A stretch of 64,000 nucleotides of DNA from Staphylococcus durrellii (GCF_015594545.1 NZ_JADIIO010000001.1:1054001-1118000), one strand, 5' to 3'; positions 28,252-37,436 are shown, counted from the stretch's first letter. Made by a program: numbers and translations. The notes: generated by a model from the sequence alone, not told the origin.

Positions 28252-28340
28252 GTACAAAGGCGTACTGTAAACGACGACAACCACGTATATTTTGTATACG
28301 TGGTTGTTTTTTTGAACAATTATAAAAAGGGGGAATATTT
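28252..28340 (+). promoter_or_regulatory. Leader with intrinsic terminator before nagE (candidate attenuator)
   Basis: A perfect 13-bp stem (28277-28289 with 28295-28307), a 5-base loop and a run of T to 28313 lie only 28 bases before the nagE start, and about 100 bases after the acyltransferase stop. It may just end the upstream transcript. But PTS permease genes in Firmicutes are often controlled by an RNA-binding antiterminator acting on such leader terminators. Short repeats (gtac at 28252-28255 and 28262-28265) precede it. No specific antiterminator site was recognised. Confidence 0.5.
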
Positions 28341-29819
28341 ATGTTTAATTTCTTACAACGGTTAGGGAGATCGTTGATGTTACCAATTGCTGTTCTTCCT
28401 GCAGCAGCAGTAATTGTTGGGATAGGAAACGCATTAAATGCATTAAAATTATGGCCCGTAGTCGCCACATTTTTCATGAATGCAGGTACGAGTATTTTAG
28501 ATCAACTTGGCGTTTTATTTGCGGTTGGGGTCGCATTAGGCATGGCTAAAAAGAATGATGGTGCAGTTGCGTTAGCCGCCGTAGTTGGATTCTTTTTAAC
28601 TACGAGTGTGCTGAGTCCTGAAAAGTTAGCACCGTTATTAGGTATCAAATCTTCGAGTGTAAATGAAGCATTTACACATATGGATAACGCCAATGTATTT
28701 GTAGGTATGATTATCGGTTTGATTGCTGCTTATACTTACAATAAGTTTAGTGATACAGAACTACCAATGGCACTGTCATTCTTTAGTGGTAAACGTTTAG
28801 TGCCAATATTAACTGCTTTCTTTAGTTTATTTCTAACAGTGGCGTTACTATTTATTTGGCCTTATGTATACGGTGGCATTGTAGCATTTGGTAAATGGAT
28901 TATAGACTTTGGACCATTTGGTGCATTTTTATATGGATTCTTTAACAGACTATTAATTCCAACTGGTTTGCATCATGCATTAAATTCAGTATTTTGGTTT
29001 AACATCGCTGGTGTTGATGACATTGCAAAATTCCAAACGGGTCATGATGCAATTAAAGGTGTTACAGGGAGATATATGGCTGGTTTCTTCCCGGTGATGA
29101 TGTTTGGAGTACCAGCGGCTGCGTTAGCGATGTATCAAACAGCTGAATCTAAACAACAAAAACGTGTGTATGGTTTAATGCTAGCAGGGGCGATTTCAGC
29201 ATTTTTCGTAGGTGTGACAGAACCTATCGAATTCGCATTTATGTTTGTAGCACCCGTATTATTTGTTATTCATGCGTTTTTAACTGGACTATCGCTATTT
29301 ATTGCCGCATTATTCCACTGGACAGCCGGTTTTACTTTCAGTGCAGGTTTAATTGACTACTTACTGTCGTTAATTAATCCAAACGCCAATCATCCTTTGA
29401 TGTTACTCGTTCAAGGCGTTGTGTTCTTTGTAATTTATTATGTAGTCTTCAGGGTAGCAATTAAAGTACTAAAATTAAATACGCCCGGGCGTGGAGATAA
29501 CTTATTACCAGATCCTGCATCAGAAAATGCAACTACAGGTGACGCTGCTGATCAATCTAAAGGTAGTAATAAATACTCACAAAGCGCTTCAGAAATATTA
29601 TCTGGTTTAGGTGGTAAAGAAAATATTACATCACTAACGAACTGTGCGACTCGATTACGTATGGAATTAGATGATAATAGTATTATCGATGAAGCGAAAA
29701 TTAAAGCCGCTGGGGCTGTTGGCGTTACGAAAAGTGGTAAACATAACACCCAAGTTATTATTGGCACACATGTCCAACAAGTAGCTGATGAAATAGAAAA
29801 TCAAATGAATAGCCAATAA
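28341..29819 (+). CDS. nagE: PTS N-acetylglucosamine-type permease, EIICB
   Basis: A 492-residue membrane permease that imports and phosphorylates a sugar. The IIC part has about ten hydrophobic segments (1-385) with the glucose-family signature GVTEPIEF; the IIB domain (about 415-490) has the phosphorylated cysteine in LTNCATRLRM. There is no fused IIA domain. The family covers glucose and N-acetylglucosamine; the assignment to N-acetylglucosamine follows the S. aureus gene at this position and is not proven here. Ribosome-binding site AAAGGGGG. Confidence 0.88.
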   Translation: MFNFLQRLGRSLMLPIAVLPAAAVIVGIGNALNALKLWPVVATFFMNAGTSILDQLGVLFAVGVALGMAKKNDGAVALAAVVGFFLTTSVLSPEKLAPLLGIKSSSVNEAFTHMDNANVFVGMIIGLIAAYTYNKFSDTELPMALSFFSGKRLVPILTAFFSLFLTVALLFIWPYVYGGIVAFGKWIIDFGPFGAFLYGFFNRLLIPTGLHHALNSVFWFNIAGVDDIAKFQTGHDAIKGVTGRYMAGFFPVMMFGVPAAALAMYQTAESKQQKRVYGLMLAGAISAFFVGVTEPIEFAFMFVAPVLFVIHAFLTGLSLFIAALFHWTAGFTFSAGLIDYLLSLINPNANHPLMLLVQGVVFFVIYYVVFRVAIKVLKLNTPGRGDNLLPDPASENATTGDAADQSKGSNKYSQSASEILSGLGGKENITSLTNCATRLRMELDDNSIIDEAKIKAAGAVGVTKSGKHNTQVIIGTHVQQVADEIENQMNSQ

Positions 29820-29828
29820 CTTTTATTT

Positions 29829-29864
29829 AAAGAGCAAATGTGCCATATTCATTTGCTCTTTTTT
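29829..29864 (+). terminator. Terminator of nagE
   Basis: A perfect 12-bp stem (29829-29840 with 29850-29861), 9-base loop, T-run. Confidence 0.88.
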
Positions 29865-29922
29865 GCTTGAAATTGTAGAATTATATAGTATCAGAATTTT
29901 CTGAATAGGAGAGTGGAAGTAA

Positions 29923-31044
29923 ATGAAGTCGGTATTGTTTGATGTTGATGGTGTCTTTTTAAGCGAGGAAAGATGCTTTGATGTATCTGCTTTAACTACA
30001 TATGAAATATTAATGGATAAGTCTTATCTAGGGCTTGATACTACCATTGATTTTCAAAATTTAAACGATGACAACATTCAAGAAATAAGAGATATCGTAT
30101 TTGACCATGATAAAATTTTAGTTAAATTAAAATCGTTAGGATTAAATTCAAATTGGGATATGTTATTTATTGTTACAGCATTACATTTTATTGAAGTTTG
30201 TAAACAGTTGTCAGCATCTCAATTAGATAAAGTTTTAAGTGTGGAAACATTTAGTCAGCAAACGTTACAAGAGATTGGCGCAAATGTGTCGGACGTGAAG
30301 TTAGATTTTAAATCCCCTTTAACATTTTTAGATAATATGGAATCTGGTAAAGACTATATTTATCAAGCACTAACTACTTATGCTAAAAATGAATTAAATA
30401 ACTCCAATACTGAGTTGTTTACATTGAAGAGTCCATTTTGGACCTTAACACAGGAAGTCTATCAAGAATGGTATTTAGGATGTAAATTATTTAAAGAGGT
30501 TGAGAAAAAAGAAAATAGAGCGACTTATAAACACGGTTATATCTATGATGAAGTAGTATTAAGACCTGTAGAGGAAATAAAACAGCTGCTAAGTGATTTA
30601 AAGGATGCTGGTTATCAAATTGCAATTGCTACGGGTCGTCCTAGAACGGAAACAATCGTACCTTTCGAAACAATTAATATTAAAGAGTTATTTCAAGATG
30701 AGCATATTGTTACTGCAAGTGAAGTATTGATTGCTGAAGATTTATATCCAGATTTAAAACCTTTAGGAAAACCGAATCCATTTAGTTATTTAGCTACTTT
30801 ACATGGTAATGTACAAGCAAACTATAAAAGTTTTGCAACAAATCAAGATAATCGAGTCAATAAAGATGAAGTGTTTGTAGTAGGTGATTCATTAGCTGAC
30901 TTGTTAAGTGCAAAGACGATTGGCGCTACGTTTATTGGTCCTTTAACTGGTTTAAAAGGCCAACAAGCTAGAGCGGAATTAGAATCTTATGATGCTGACT
31001 ATATAGTCAATCATGTTGGTGAAATCAGAAATATATTATTATAA
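29923..31044 (+). CDS. HAD-superfamily hydrolase, long form
   Basis: A 373-residue HAD phosphatase-like protein. Motif I is DVDGV (residues 7-11, D7 and D9), motif II IAIATGRPRTE, motif III the lysine of GKPNPFSYL, and motif IV VFVVGDSLADLLSA. About 200 residues between motifs I and II form a large helical cap, much longer than in usual 220-250-residue HAD enzymes. The substrate is unknown. It lies alone after nagE with its own GGAGAG ribosome-binding site. Confidence 0.82.
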   Translation: MKSVLFDVDGVFLSEERCFDVSALTTYEILMDKSYLGLDTTIDFQNLNDDNIQEIRDIVFDHDKILVKLKSLGLNSNWDMLFIVTALHFIEVCKQLSASQLDKVLSVETFSQQTLQEIGANVSDVKLDFKSPLTFLDNMESGKDYIYQALTTYAKNELNNSNTELFTLKSPFWTLTQEVYQEWYLGCKLFKEVEKKENRATYKHGYIYDEVVLRPVEEIKQLLSDLKDAGYQIAIATGRPRTETIVPFETINIKELFQDEHIVTASEVLIAEDLYPDLKPLGKPNPFSYLATLHGNVQANYKSFATNQDNRVNKDEVFVVGDSLADLLSAKTIGATFIGPLTGLKGQQARAELESYDADYIVNHVGEIRNILL

Positions 31045-31068
31045 ATCGATTTACGGGAAAATAAAGCT

Positions 31069-31119
31069 AATAGCCAGTCAACGTGATTCTAATTCAAAAA
31101 CGTTGGCTGGCTATTTATA
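31069..31119 (+). terminator. Terminator of the HAD gene
   Basis: A 15-bp stem with one wobble (31069-31083 with 31101-31115), loop 17 bases. Confidence 0.78.
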
Positions 31120-31213
31120 TTTAATCTATAGTAGGGCTCGCTTTCTATGAGATGCATTAAGTCTGTGATGTTCATCTTTAATATTGTAACTAAATTAACT
31201 ACAAATCATTTTG

Positions 31214-31250
31214 ATAAGAAAAAGCATACAGTAAATAAATACTGTATGCT
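31214..31250 (-). terminator. Terminator of serA
   Basis: A perfect 11-bp stem (31223-31233 with 31240-31250), a 6-base loop; read on the minus strand it is followed by tttttctt. Confidence 0.85.
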
Positions 31251-31256
31251 CGAAAT

Positions 31257-32873
31257 TTAAATAGCATATTCTTTTTGAGATGGTACATCTAATTGAACGC
31301 TTCTAATTAAATGGAAGCCATCGATGGTATATAAAGCTTCTATAATTTCTTCGGTTACCGGATGATCAACCGATAAAATCATTAACGCATTACCGCCTTG
31401 ATTCGTACGTCCTAAATGCATAGAAGCAATATTGATATTAAATTCTCCAAGAATTTGACCAGTTCTACCAACGATACCAGGTCTATCTGTGTGATTAACA
31501 ACTATTTGATTTTTTTCAGGTTTGAAATCAACAGGGTAATCATTGATTCTAACAATTCTAGGTCCATAGCCTTTTAACACAGTGGCGCCAATTTTAATTT
31601 GTGTGTCTTTATTGATTAAAGTTAATTCGATGTAATTACTAAAACCGCCATTCTTAGCATTTTTTTCAATATTATATGAAACACCTTGTTCGTTTAACAA
31701 AACGAGTGCATTAATTAAATTCACTCGCTCAGCTAAGTCTTGACTTAATACTGCACTGACTAAAGTACGTGTGATTAAACTAGTGTCGTCAATTGCCAAA
31801 TCACCTTCGTATTTAATGTGTAATTCTCGTGGAGCTTTTTGTAGTAATTGAATACCCACTTCACCTGCTAATTTACTTAATTCAATATAAGGTTTAAGTT
31901 CATCGTTAGCATCATCGAAACTCATCTTAGGTGCATTAACTGCATGTAAGACATTGCCATTCTCAAAAATATCGATGATTTCATTCGATACTGAAATCGC
32001 TACTTTTTCTTGCGCTTCCACTGTTGAGGCACCCAAATGAGGTGTCACAATGACTTTCTCATGATTGGCAAGAGGGGACTCAGTTGCAGGTTCTGTTTCA
32101 AATACATCAATAGCCGCACTCTGAATTTTACCGTGATTCAAAGCATCTAATAAGGCTTCTTCGTCTATAATACCACCTCTAGCAACATTAATGATTTGTA
32201 GGTTTGGTTTAGCTTTGCTAAAGAACTCAGCACCAACGATACCTTTAGTCTTAGGTGTCAGTGGAGTATGTACCGTAACGAAATCAGCTTGTTCAGCAAT
32301 TTCATCAACAGTGGCACGTGTGACTTCCAGTTCTTTGGCTTTATCTTCAGACAAATAAGGATCAAAAGCTAAAATTTTCATTCCAAAACTTTGAGCTCTC
32401 TTGGCAACACCTAAACCAATTCGGCCTGCACCTATTACACCAAGCGTTTTATTATATAATTCTGTTCCTCTATATGTTTTACGGTCCCATCTTCCTTCTT
32501 GTAATGATTTGTGAGCTTGAGGGATATTTCTTGCCATTGATAAAATCATTGCCATCGAATGTTCCGTAGCAGAAATAGTATTGCCGTCAGGGGCATTAAT
32601 CACGATAATACCATTTTTAGTTGCTGCATCGACGTCGATATTGTCTACGCCAACGCCAGCACGCGCAATTACTTTTAATTTTGTAGCAGCTTTAATGATA
32701 TCTTCAGTAACTTGTGTTTGGCTACGTACGATAAGACCTTCGTAGTTGGCTATTTCATCTATTAATTGAGATTCTGATAAATCGGTATTGTTAGTCACTT
32801 CGAAGTTTGAATGTTCATAAAGACTTGATAAACCTTCTGCAGAAATTGGGTCTGAAACTAAAATTTTATACAT
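31257..32873 (-). CDS. serA: D-3-phosphoglycerate dehydrogenase
   Basis: A 538-residue long-form SerA that oxidises 3-phosphoglycerate in the first step of serine synthesis. Domains: substrate/NAD-binding (about 1-315, Rossmann motif GAGRIGLGVAKRA and active-site pattern HTPLTPKT...NVARGGIIDEEAL), an intervening domain (about 320-450), and a C-terminal ACT domain (about 455-530, NHTDRPGIVGRTG) for serine feedback. The start overlaps the end of the aminotransferase gene by eight bases, which implies translational coupling. Confidence 0.96.
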   Translation of the reverse strand: MYKILVSDPISAEGLSSLYEHSNFEVTNNTDLSESQLIDEIANYEGLIVRSQTQVTEDIIKAATKLKVIARAGVGVDNIDVDAATKNGIIVINAPDGNTISATEHSMAMILSMARNIPQAHKSLQEGRWDRKTYRGTELYNKTLGVIGAGRIGLGVAKRAQSFGMKILAFDPYLSEDKAKELEVTRATVDEIAEQADFVTVHTPLTPKTKGIVGAEFFSKAKPNLQIINVARGGIIDEEALLDALNHGKIQSAAIDVFETEPATESPLANHEKVIVTPHLGASTVEAQEKVAISVSNEIIDIFENGNVLHAVNAPKMSFDDANDELKPYIELSKLAGEVGIQLLQKAPRELHIKYEGDLAIDDTSLITRTLVSAVLSQDLAERVNLINALVLLNEQGVSYNIEKNAKNGGFSNYIELTLINKDTQIKIGATVLKGYGPRIVRINDYPVDFKPEKNQIVVNHTDRPGIVGRTGQILGEFNINIASMHLGRTNQGGNALMILSVDHPVTEEIIEALYTIDGFHLIRSVQLDVPSQKEYAI

Positions 32874-34026
32874 ATGCTTTTACTACCTCCATATATTGAC
32901 TAATTGCTTTACCAACGAATGATTCACCACGATGTTCAGTCAGGATAATTTCTAAAGCTGAGACGACTTGTAAAATATCAAATGGCGAAATTTGTCCCAT
33001 ATGTCCAATGCGTAAAATTTGGCCTTTTAAATGGCCTTGACCACCGGCGATAGTAATGCTAAAACGTTGTTTTAATTGATTTTTAATAAAATCTAATTCT
33101 TCTTTGTCTTTTGGTACAAAGGCTGTAACAGTAGGTGAAGCGTATTGTTCTTCAACTAATAAGTTTAAATTTAATGCTTCTAAAGCTTTTCTTAAACCAT
33201 CTCTAATCGCATAATGGCGTTTAATAACGTTGTCAAATCCTTCTTCATTAACTAATTTAGCGTAAGCATTTACACCTCTAAACAATGCTACATTAGGTGT
33301 GAACGGTGTGGAATTTTCAGCAACTGATTTCAAGTATTTATTTAAATCTAAGTAAAATCTAGGTGTAGATACAGTGCTGAATCTTTCTTTTGCGCGTTGA
33401 TTATATGCTACAAACGCTAATCCAGGTGGCAACATAATAGCTTTTTGGCTACCAGAAATTAAGACATCAATTTTGTCTCGCTGCATATTTGCATCAACGG
33501 CACCAATACAACTTACGCCATCAACAACAAAATAAATTTCGTCATTAAATTGTTTTAACGCTGAACCGAGTTCGCCAACTGGGTGAACGACGGCAGTCGA
33601 AGTTTCACAATATTGACAGTAAACTGCTGTAATGTTGCCATTGATTGATTTTAAATAATCGATAAAATCTGGTACATTGACTGCTTTACCCCATTCAACT
33701 TCAAAAATATGTACATTGTTATAATAAGTTTCTGCAATTTGTTTAAAACGATTACCAAATGCACCAGAAACGATAATTACTATGTGATCGTCAGTGTTTG
33801 CAATATTTAACATACTAGCTTCTAAGGCACTTGTGCCACTAGAAGTTAAAATTATGACTTCATTTTCTGTACCAAACACAGGCTTAATAGCTTGAAATGC
33901 CTCTTTTGCAATATCTTCAAAATCGCTCGAACGATGGCCAACCATTGGTTGTTGTGTAGCATGTAAAATTTCGTCAGGTACAGGTGTTGGACCTGGTGTT
34001 AACAATAAAGGATGATAATACTTCAT
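32866..34026 (-). CDS. Class V aminotransferase (serine/alanine--glyoxylate type)
   Basis: A 386-residue PLP enzyme of the class V fold. TPGPTPVPDEIL at the N-terminus, SSGTSALEASM, VDGVSCIGA and the PLP lysine in SGSQKAIMLPPG are visible. Family members act on serine, alanine, phosphoserine or glyoxylate. It is upstream of and overlaps serA, so it may supply the transamination step of serine synthesis or link serine to pyruvate; I infer this from context. Ribosome-binding site GGGGGG. Confidence 0.85.
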   Translation of the reverse strand: MKYYHPLLLTPGPTPVPDEILHATQQPMVGHRSSDFEDIAKEAFQAIKPVFGTENEVIILTSSGTSALEASMLNIANTDDHIVIIVSGAFGNRFKQIAETYYNNVHIFEVEWGKAVNVPDFIDYLKSINGNITAVYCQYCETSTAVVHPVGELGSALKQFNDEIYFVVDGVSCIGAVDANMQRDKIDVLISGSQKAIMLPPGLAFVAYNQRAKERFSTVSTPRFYLDLNKYLKSVAENSTPFTPNVALFRGVNAYAKLVNEEGFDNVIKRHYAIRDGLRKALEALNLNLLVEEQYASPTVTAFVPKDKEELDFIKNQLKQRFSITIAGGQGHLKGQILRIGHMGQISPFDILQVVSALEIILTEHRGESFVGKAISQYMEVVKAYV

Positions 34027-34195
34027 TACATTTCCCCCCGATACTCAAGATTTTCTTAGTTTAGCAAATTTTCTGACAATATAAAAGTGAAAATCGAATA
34101 TTAAATGCAAATAAAGTAATTAATTTCGGTTTTGAAAGTGTTTACATTATTATGAAATAGGTCTTTTTTAAATTAAATGAATTTATAAAATATTT

Positions 34196-34636
34196 TTAAT
34201 TTTTAAGTATAGTTGGTTGGATATTTATTTCTACATTGCCACGAATAGAATTGGAAATCATGCAATTACTATCTGCAATTTTTAATAATTTTGGTAATTT
34301 ACTTTTTAATTGTTCAGGATCGGTAACATTTATTTGGGGATAATGATTAATAGATTCCATTTTAAACTTACTGTTTTCGAAAATAGCTCTTCCTATTGAT
34401 TGTTGTGTAATATTAATGTTTTCAAATCCTGAGCGCTCTAATACTGCTGCTAGAGAAATAATATAACAAGATGAAGCAGCACTGACTAACAATTCATCTG
34501 GGTTTGTACCTTGACCATTGCCGCCTAATTCAGCAGGTATCGAAATTTGTTCGCTTATAACGTCACCTTTAACGTTACCAATTGCTTCGCGCCCACCTTG
34601 CCATTGTGTAGTTACTTTGAAATCATGCTTAACCAT
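34196..34636 (-). CDS. OsmC/Ohr family peroxiredoxin-like protein
   Basis: A 146-residue OsmC-fold protein. The two conserved redox cysteines are visible in LLVSAASSCYIISLAAV and ADSNCMISNSI, the positions used by OsmC/Ohr to reduce organic hydroperoxides. Some family members handle other thiol substrates, so the peroxide is not certain. It is read from the minus strand, upstream of the aminotransferase gene (170 bases away), divergent from the phosphodiesterase gene. Confidence 0.85.
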   Translation of the reverse strand: MVKHDFKVTTQWQGGREAIGNVKGDVISEQISIPAELGGNGQGTNPDELLVSAASSCYIISLAAVLERSGFENINITQQSIGRAIFENSKFKMESINHYPQINVTDPEQLKSKLPKLLKIADSNCMISNSIRGNVEINIQPTILKN

Positions 34637-34718
34637 AATAATAGCTCCTCTTTAAAAAGATATGTTATCTTATTTTAGAGTATACACTGTGAGAATGAAA
34701 GAAGAGAGGCCTGAAAAA

Positions 34719-35486
34719 ATGACGAATGGTAATTTTAAAGTTGTAGCACATAGAGGATTATCAGCCGAATTTCCTGAAAACACGTTGATTGCTTTTGAAG
34801 CTGCTTTAGCATTAAGTATTGATTTTTTAGAAACTGATATACATAAAACACAAGATAATAAACTTGTAGTTATACATGACGAAACGGTTGATCGTACATC
34901 TAATGGAGTAGGTAAGGTGAAAAATTATACTTTGCAACAATTGTATAATTTAGATTATGGCAGTTGGAAAGGAGGGGAATTTAAAGGCCAAAATATTATG
35001 GAACTGCGGGAAGTTTTAAAGCTCGTGAATAAATATAATAAAAAGTTATTAATTGAAATCAAAAAGCCCGAACAATATCCTGGAATTGAAAAATTATTAT
35101 TACAACAATTAGCAGAGTCTCAAGTGGAAGCCGAAAATATCGTGATACAGTCGTTTAACATGGACAGTATAAAAAAAATAAAAAAAGCTGATTTAGGTTA
35201 TAAACTTGGTGTTCTAATAAGTGCCAAAAAATATTGGTATCGCTTGCCTAATTTCAAAAAAATAGCGACTTTTGCACACTTTATAAATCCGAACTATAAA
35301 CTCGTATCAGCAAGATTTGTTTCAAAAGCACATCGGCACAATTTAATAGTAATGCCCTATACTGTTAATGATTTAACTACGTATACTAGGCTGATTGAAA
35401 CAAATATTGATGGCTTAATAACAGATGCGCCAAATACATTTACTGATCTTAAACGAGGCAGCGTTGTATTTGGTGCAAATAAGTAA
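34719..35486 (+). CDS. Glycerophosphodiester phosphodiesterase family protein
   Basis: A 255-residue GDPD TIM barrel. Catalytic and metal motifs are at the N-terminus: VVAHRGLSAEFPENT (His-Arg), ETDIHKTQD and VIHDETVDRTSNG. It has no signal peptide, so it is the cytoplasmic type that hydrolyses glycerophosphodiesters to glycerol 3-phosphate and an alcohol. The start at 34719 has GAGAGG nine bases upstream; a longer frame begins at 34662 but lacks such a site. It is convergent with speG; the stops are only 14 bases apart with no terminator between. Confidence 0.87.
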   Translation: MTNGNFKVVAHRGLSAEFPENTLIAFEAALALSIDFLETDIHKTQDNKLVVIHDETVDRTSNGVGKVKNYTLQQLYNLDYGSWKGGEFKGQNIMELREVLKLVNKYNKKLLIEIKKPEQYPGIEKLLLQQLAESQVEAENIVIQSFNMDSIKKIKKADLGYKLGVLISAKKYWYRLPNFKKIATFAHFINPNYKLVSARFVSKAHRHNLIVMPYTVNDLTTYTRLIETNIDGLITDAPNTFTDLKRGSVVFGANK

Positions 35487-35500
35487 ATATTAAAGTGTGT

Positions 35501-36025
35501 TTATTTAATATGTGATAAGTCATTATCCGATTCTTGCCAATTCTTTTTTAATAAACCCATCACATGGCAATCACTATAAGACCCTCTCGTATAAAAGTGC
35601 TCTTTTAATGTGCCTTCAATTTTAAAATTATTACTTTCATAGATATGTACTGCTTTACTATTATTTACATCAACGAATAAGTAAATTTTGTGTAAATTTA
35701 AAACAAGGAAAGCATAATCAATAGCCATTTTAAATGCACTTTTTGCATGGCCTTTACCGCTATATTGTGGATCAATAATAATTTGAATTTCACAATTACG
35801 ATGTACAAAATTAATCTCTACAAGTTCAACAACACCAAAACGAATATTATTTTCTTCAATGATAAAGCGTCTCTCAGATTCATCTAAAATATGTTTTTTA
35901 TATAATGTTTGTAGTTCACTTAAAGATTGATAGGGTTCTTCAAACCAATAGGACATTATTGAGTATTCATTATTTAAGTGATGGACGAATTGTAAATCTG
36001 TTTCTTCTAATGCTCTAATAATCAT
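35501..36025 (-). CDS. speG: Spermidine N-acetyltransferase, SpeG type
   Basis: A 174-residue GNAT enzyme whose sequence follows E. coli SpeG closely: YWFEEPY near residue 26, ERRFIIEENN, VVELVEINFVHRNCEIQIII and the acetyl-CoA loop QYSGKGHAKSAFKMAIDY, then NLHKIYLFVD and KAVHIYESNNF. SpeG acetylates spermidine and spermine and gives polyamine tolerance. In S. aureus it is known from the ACME element of USA300, whereas here it sits between core genes and its surroundings show no mobile-element traces. Ribosome-binding site AAAGGAG. Confidence 0.88.
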   Translation of the reverse strand: MIIRALEETDLQFVHHLNNEYSIMSYWFEEPYQSLSELQTLYKKHILDESERRFIIEENNIRFGVVELVEINFVHRNCEIQIIIDPQYSGKGHAKSAFKMAIDYAFLVLNLHKIYLFVDVNNSKAVHIYESNNFKIEGTLKEHFYTRGSYSDCHVMGLLKKNWQESDNDLSHIK

Positions 36026-36075
36026 TTAATTACACTCCTTTATAACTAGCATAATCAATTTATGTCGATATGTAA

Positions 36076-36113
36076 AAAGCCAAGAAAATCTTCTTTAAGA
36101 TTTTCTTGGCTTT
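36076..36113 (-). terminator. Terminator of rpsD
   Basis: A perfect 17-bp stem (36076-36092 with 36097-36113), a 4-base loop, with T-run on the minus strand after the stem. Confidence 0.9.
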
Positions 36114-36126
36114 AAAGTTTAACTCA

Positions 36127-36729
36127 TTATCTTGAGTAGTACTCAACGATAAGTTGTTCATTGATTTCAGCAGGTAATTCACTACGTTCAGGAACGCGGA
36201 TATATTTACCTTGTAAATTGTCAGCATCAAATTCTAAGTAATCTGGTACGAAGTTATTGATTTCTACTGATTCAGCAATGATGTTTAAGTTTTGTGATTT
36301 TTCACGGACAGTAATTGTTTGACCTGGTTTTAAAGTGTATGATGGGATATCAACATGTTTACCATCTACTTCAATGTGACCATGTCCAACCAATTGACGT
36401 GCTTGACGACGAGTACGAGCTAAACCTAATGAATAAACAACTGCATCTAAACGAGAAGCAAGTAATTGCATGAAGTTTTCACCATGTACGCCGTGTTGCT
36501 TTGCAGCAGTATCAAAAGTGTTACGGAATTGTCTTTCAGTAATTCCATATAAGTAACGTAATTTTTGTTTTTCACGTAATTGTAAACCATATTCTGATAA
36601 TTTCTTACGTTGGTTAGGACCGTGTTGTCCTGGAGCGTAAGGACGTTTTTCTAATTCTTTACCTGTGCCACTTAAAGAGATACCTAAGCGACGAGATTTT
36701 TTCCAATTTGAACCTCTAAATCGAGCCAT
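36127..36729 (-). CDS. rpsD: 30S ribosomal protein S4
   Basis: The 200-residue primary 16S rRNA-binding protein. [15 protein letters not shown] start, the S4 RNA-binding domain (about 92-155, [29 protein letters not shown]) and C-terminal [10 protein letters not shown] are typical. Strong ribosome-binding site AAGGAGGAG. Monocistronic, with a promoter, a structured leader and a terminator of its own, the arrangement used for S4 autoregulation in Firmicutes. Confidence 0.98.
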   Translation of the reverse strand: MARFRGSNWKKSRRLGISLSGTGKELEKRPYAPGQHGPNQRKKLSEYGLQLREKQKLRYLYGITERQFRNTFDTAAKQHGVHGENFMQLLASRLDAVVYSLGLARTRRQARQLVGHGHIEVDGKHVDIPSYTLKPGQTITVREKSQNLNIIAESVEINNFVPDYLEFDADNLQGKYIRVPERSELPAEINEQLIVEYYSR

Positions 36730-36906
36730 AATAAGACTCCTCCTTCTTTTTTGTAGTTATGAAAGAACAAAAAAGAGTGTTGCATGCTTATTTAGATATA
36801 TTGTTTTATGTATCTTCACCTCATAGCTATGGTTACATGATACGTCCACATCGGGAACAACATAGAGCCAAATAATATACAACTGCTAGTTTCGTTATTT
36901 CACACA
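36730..36906 (-). promoter_or_regulatory. rpsD leader RNA (probable S4 autoregulatory element)
   Basis: About 175 transcribed bases precede rpsD. On the minus strand the leader contains ggctctatgttg, gtggacgtatcatg and accatagctatgagg segments able to form nested stems (ctatg with catag). Free S4 is known to bind the rpsD leader of B. subtilis to repress its own synthesis. The equivalence here is inferred from place and partial pattern, not from a covariance search. Confidence 0.6.
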
Positions 36907-36912
36907 AAGTAT

Positions 36913-36940
36913 ATTGTACCAGTTTGTCACAAAGTGTCAA
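36913..36940 (-). promoter_or_regulatory. Promoter of rpsD
   Basis: On the minus strand TTGACA (36940-36935), a 16-base spacer and TACAAT (36918-36913); predicted start near 36906. Confidence 0.82.
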
Positions 36941-36968
36941 TATAAAATAATGATTCGTAAGTTATTTC

Positions 36969-37436
36969 TTATTTTAATTGATGTTCAATAATATTAACGA
37001 TTTGTTCTAATTGTTGTTGATCATTGTCATCGAAACGACTTTGAATCGGTGCATCAATATCTAACACACCAATAATTTCATTCTTATTGTCATGAATAGG
37101 GATTACAATTTCTGATTTACTATTTGCATCACAAGCTATATGGCCAGGAAAAGCATTTACGTCTGCAACGACTTGAGTTTGATCTTGTTCAACTGCAGCG
37201 CCACAAACTCCGCTACCTATTGCTATATGGACGCATGCGGGATGCCCTTGAAAAGGACCAAGAACAAGCTCATTATTTTCAAGTAAATAAAATCCTACCC
37301 AATTAATCTGGTCTAGATTATCATTTAATAAAGCTGAAGTATTACTTAATATAGCTATGAGATTTGATTCATCTTCAATTAAGGCTTTAAGTTGTTTGTG
37401 TAACATACTATAGTTGGTTGTTTTTATTTCAGTCAT
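36969..37436 (-). CDS. Free methionine-(R)-sulfoxide reductase (GAF domain)
   Basis: A 155-residue single GAF-domain enzyme that reduces free methionine-R-sulfoxide with thioredoxin. Three cysteines at C68, C78 and C102 have the same spacing (10 and 24) as the catalytic C84/C94/C118 of the E. coli enzyme; the surrounding GPFQGHPAC and GSGVCGAA are family hallmarks. It is upstream of rpsD on the minus strand, but rpsD has its own promoter, and it is divergent from ezrA. Confidence 0.92.
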   Translation of the reverse strand: MTEIKTTNYSMLHKQLKALIEDESNLIAILSNTSALLNDNLDQINWVGFYLLENNELVLGPFQGHPACVHIAIGSGVCGAAVEQDQTQVVADVNAFPGHIACDANSKSEIVIPIHDNKNEIIGVLDIDAPIQSRFDDNDQQQLEQIVNIIEHQLK

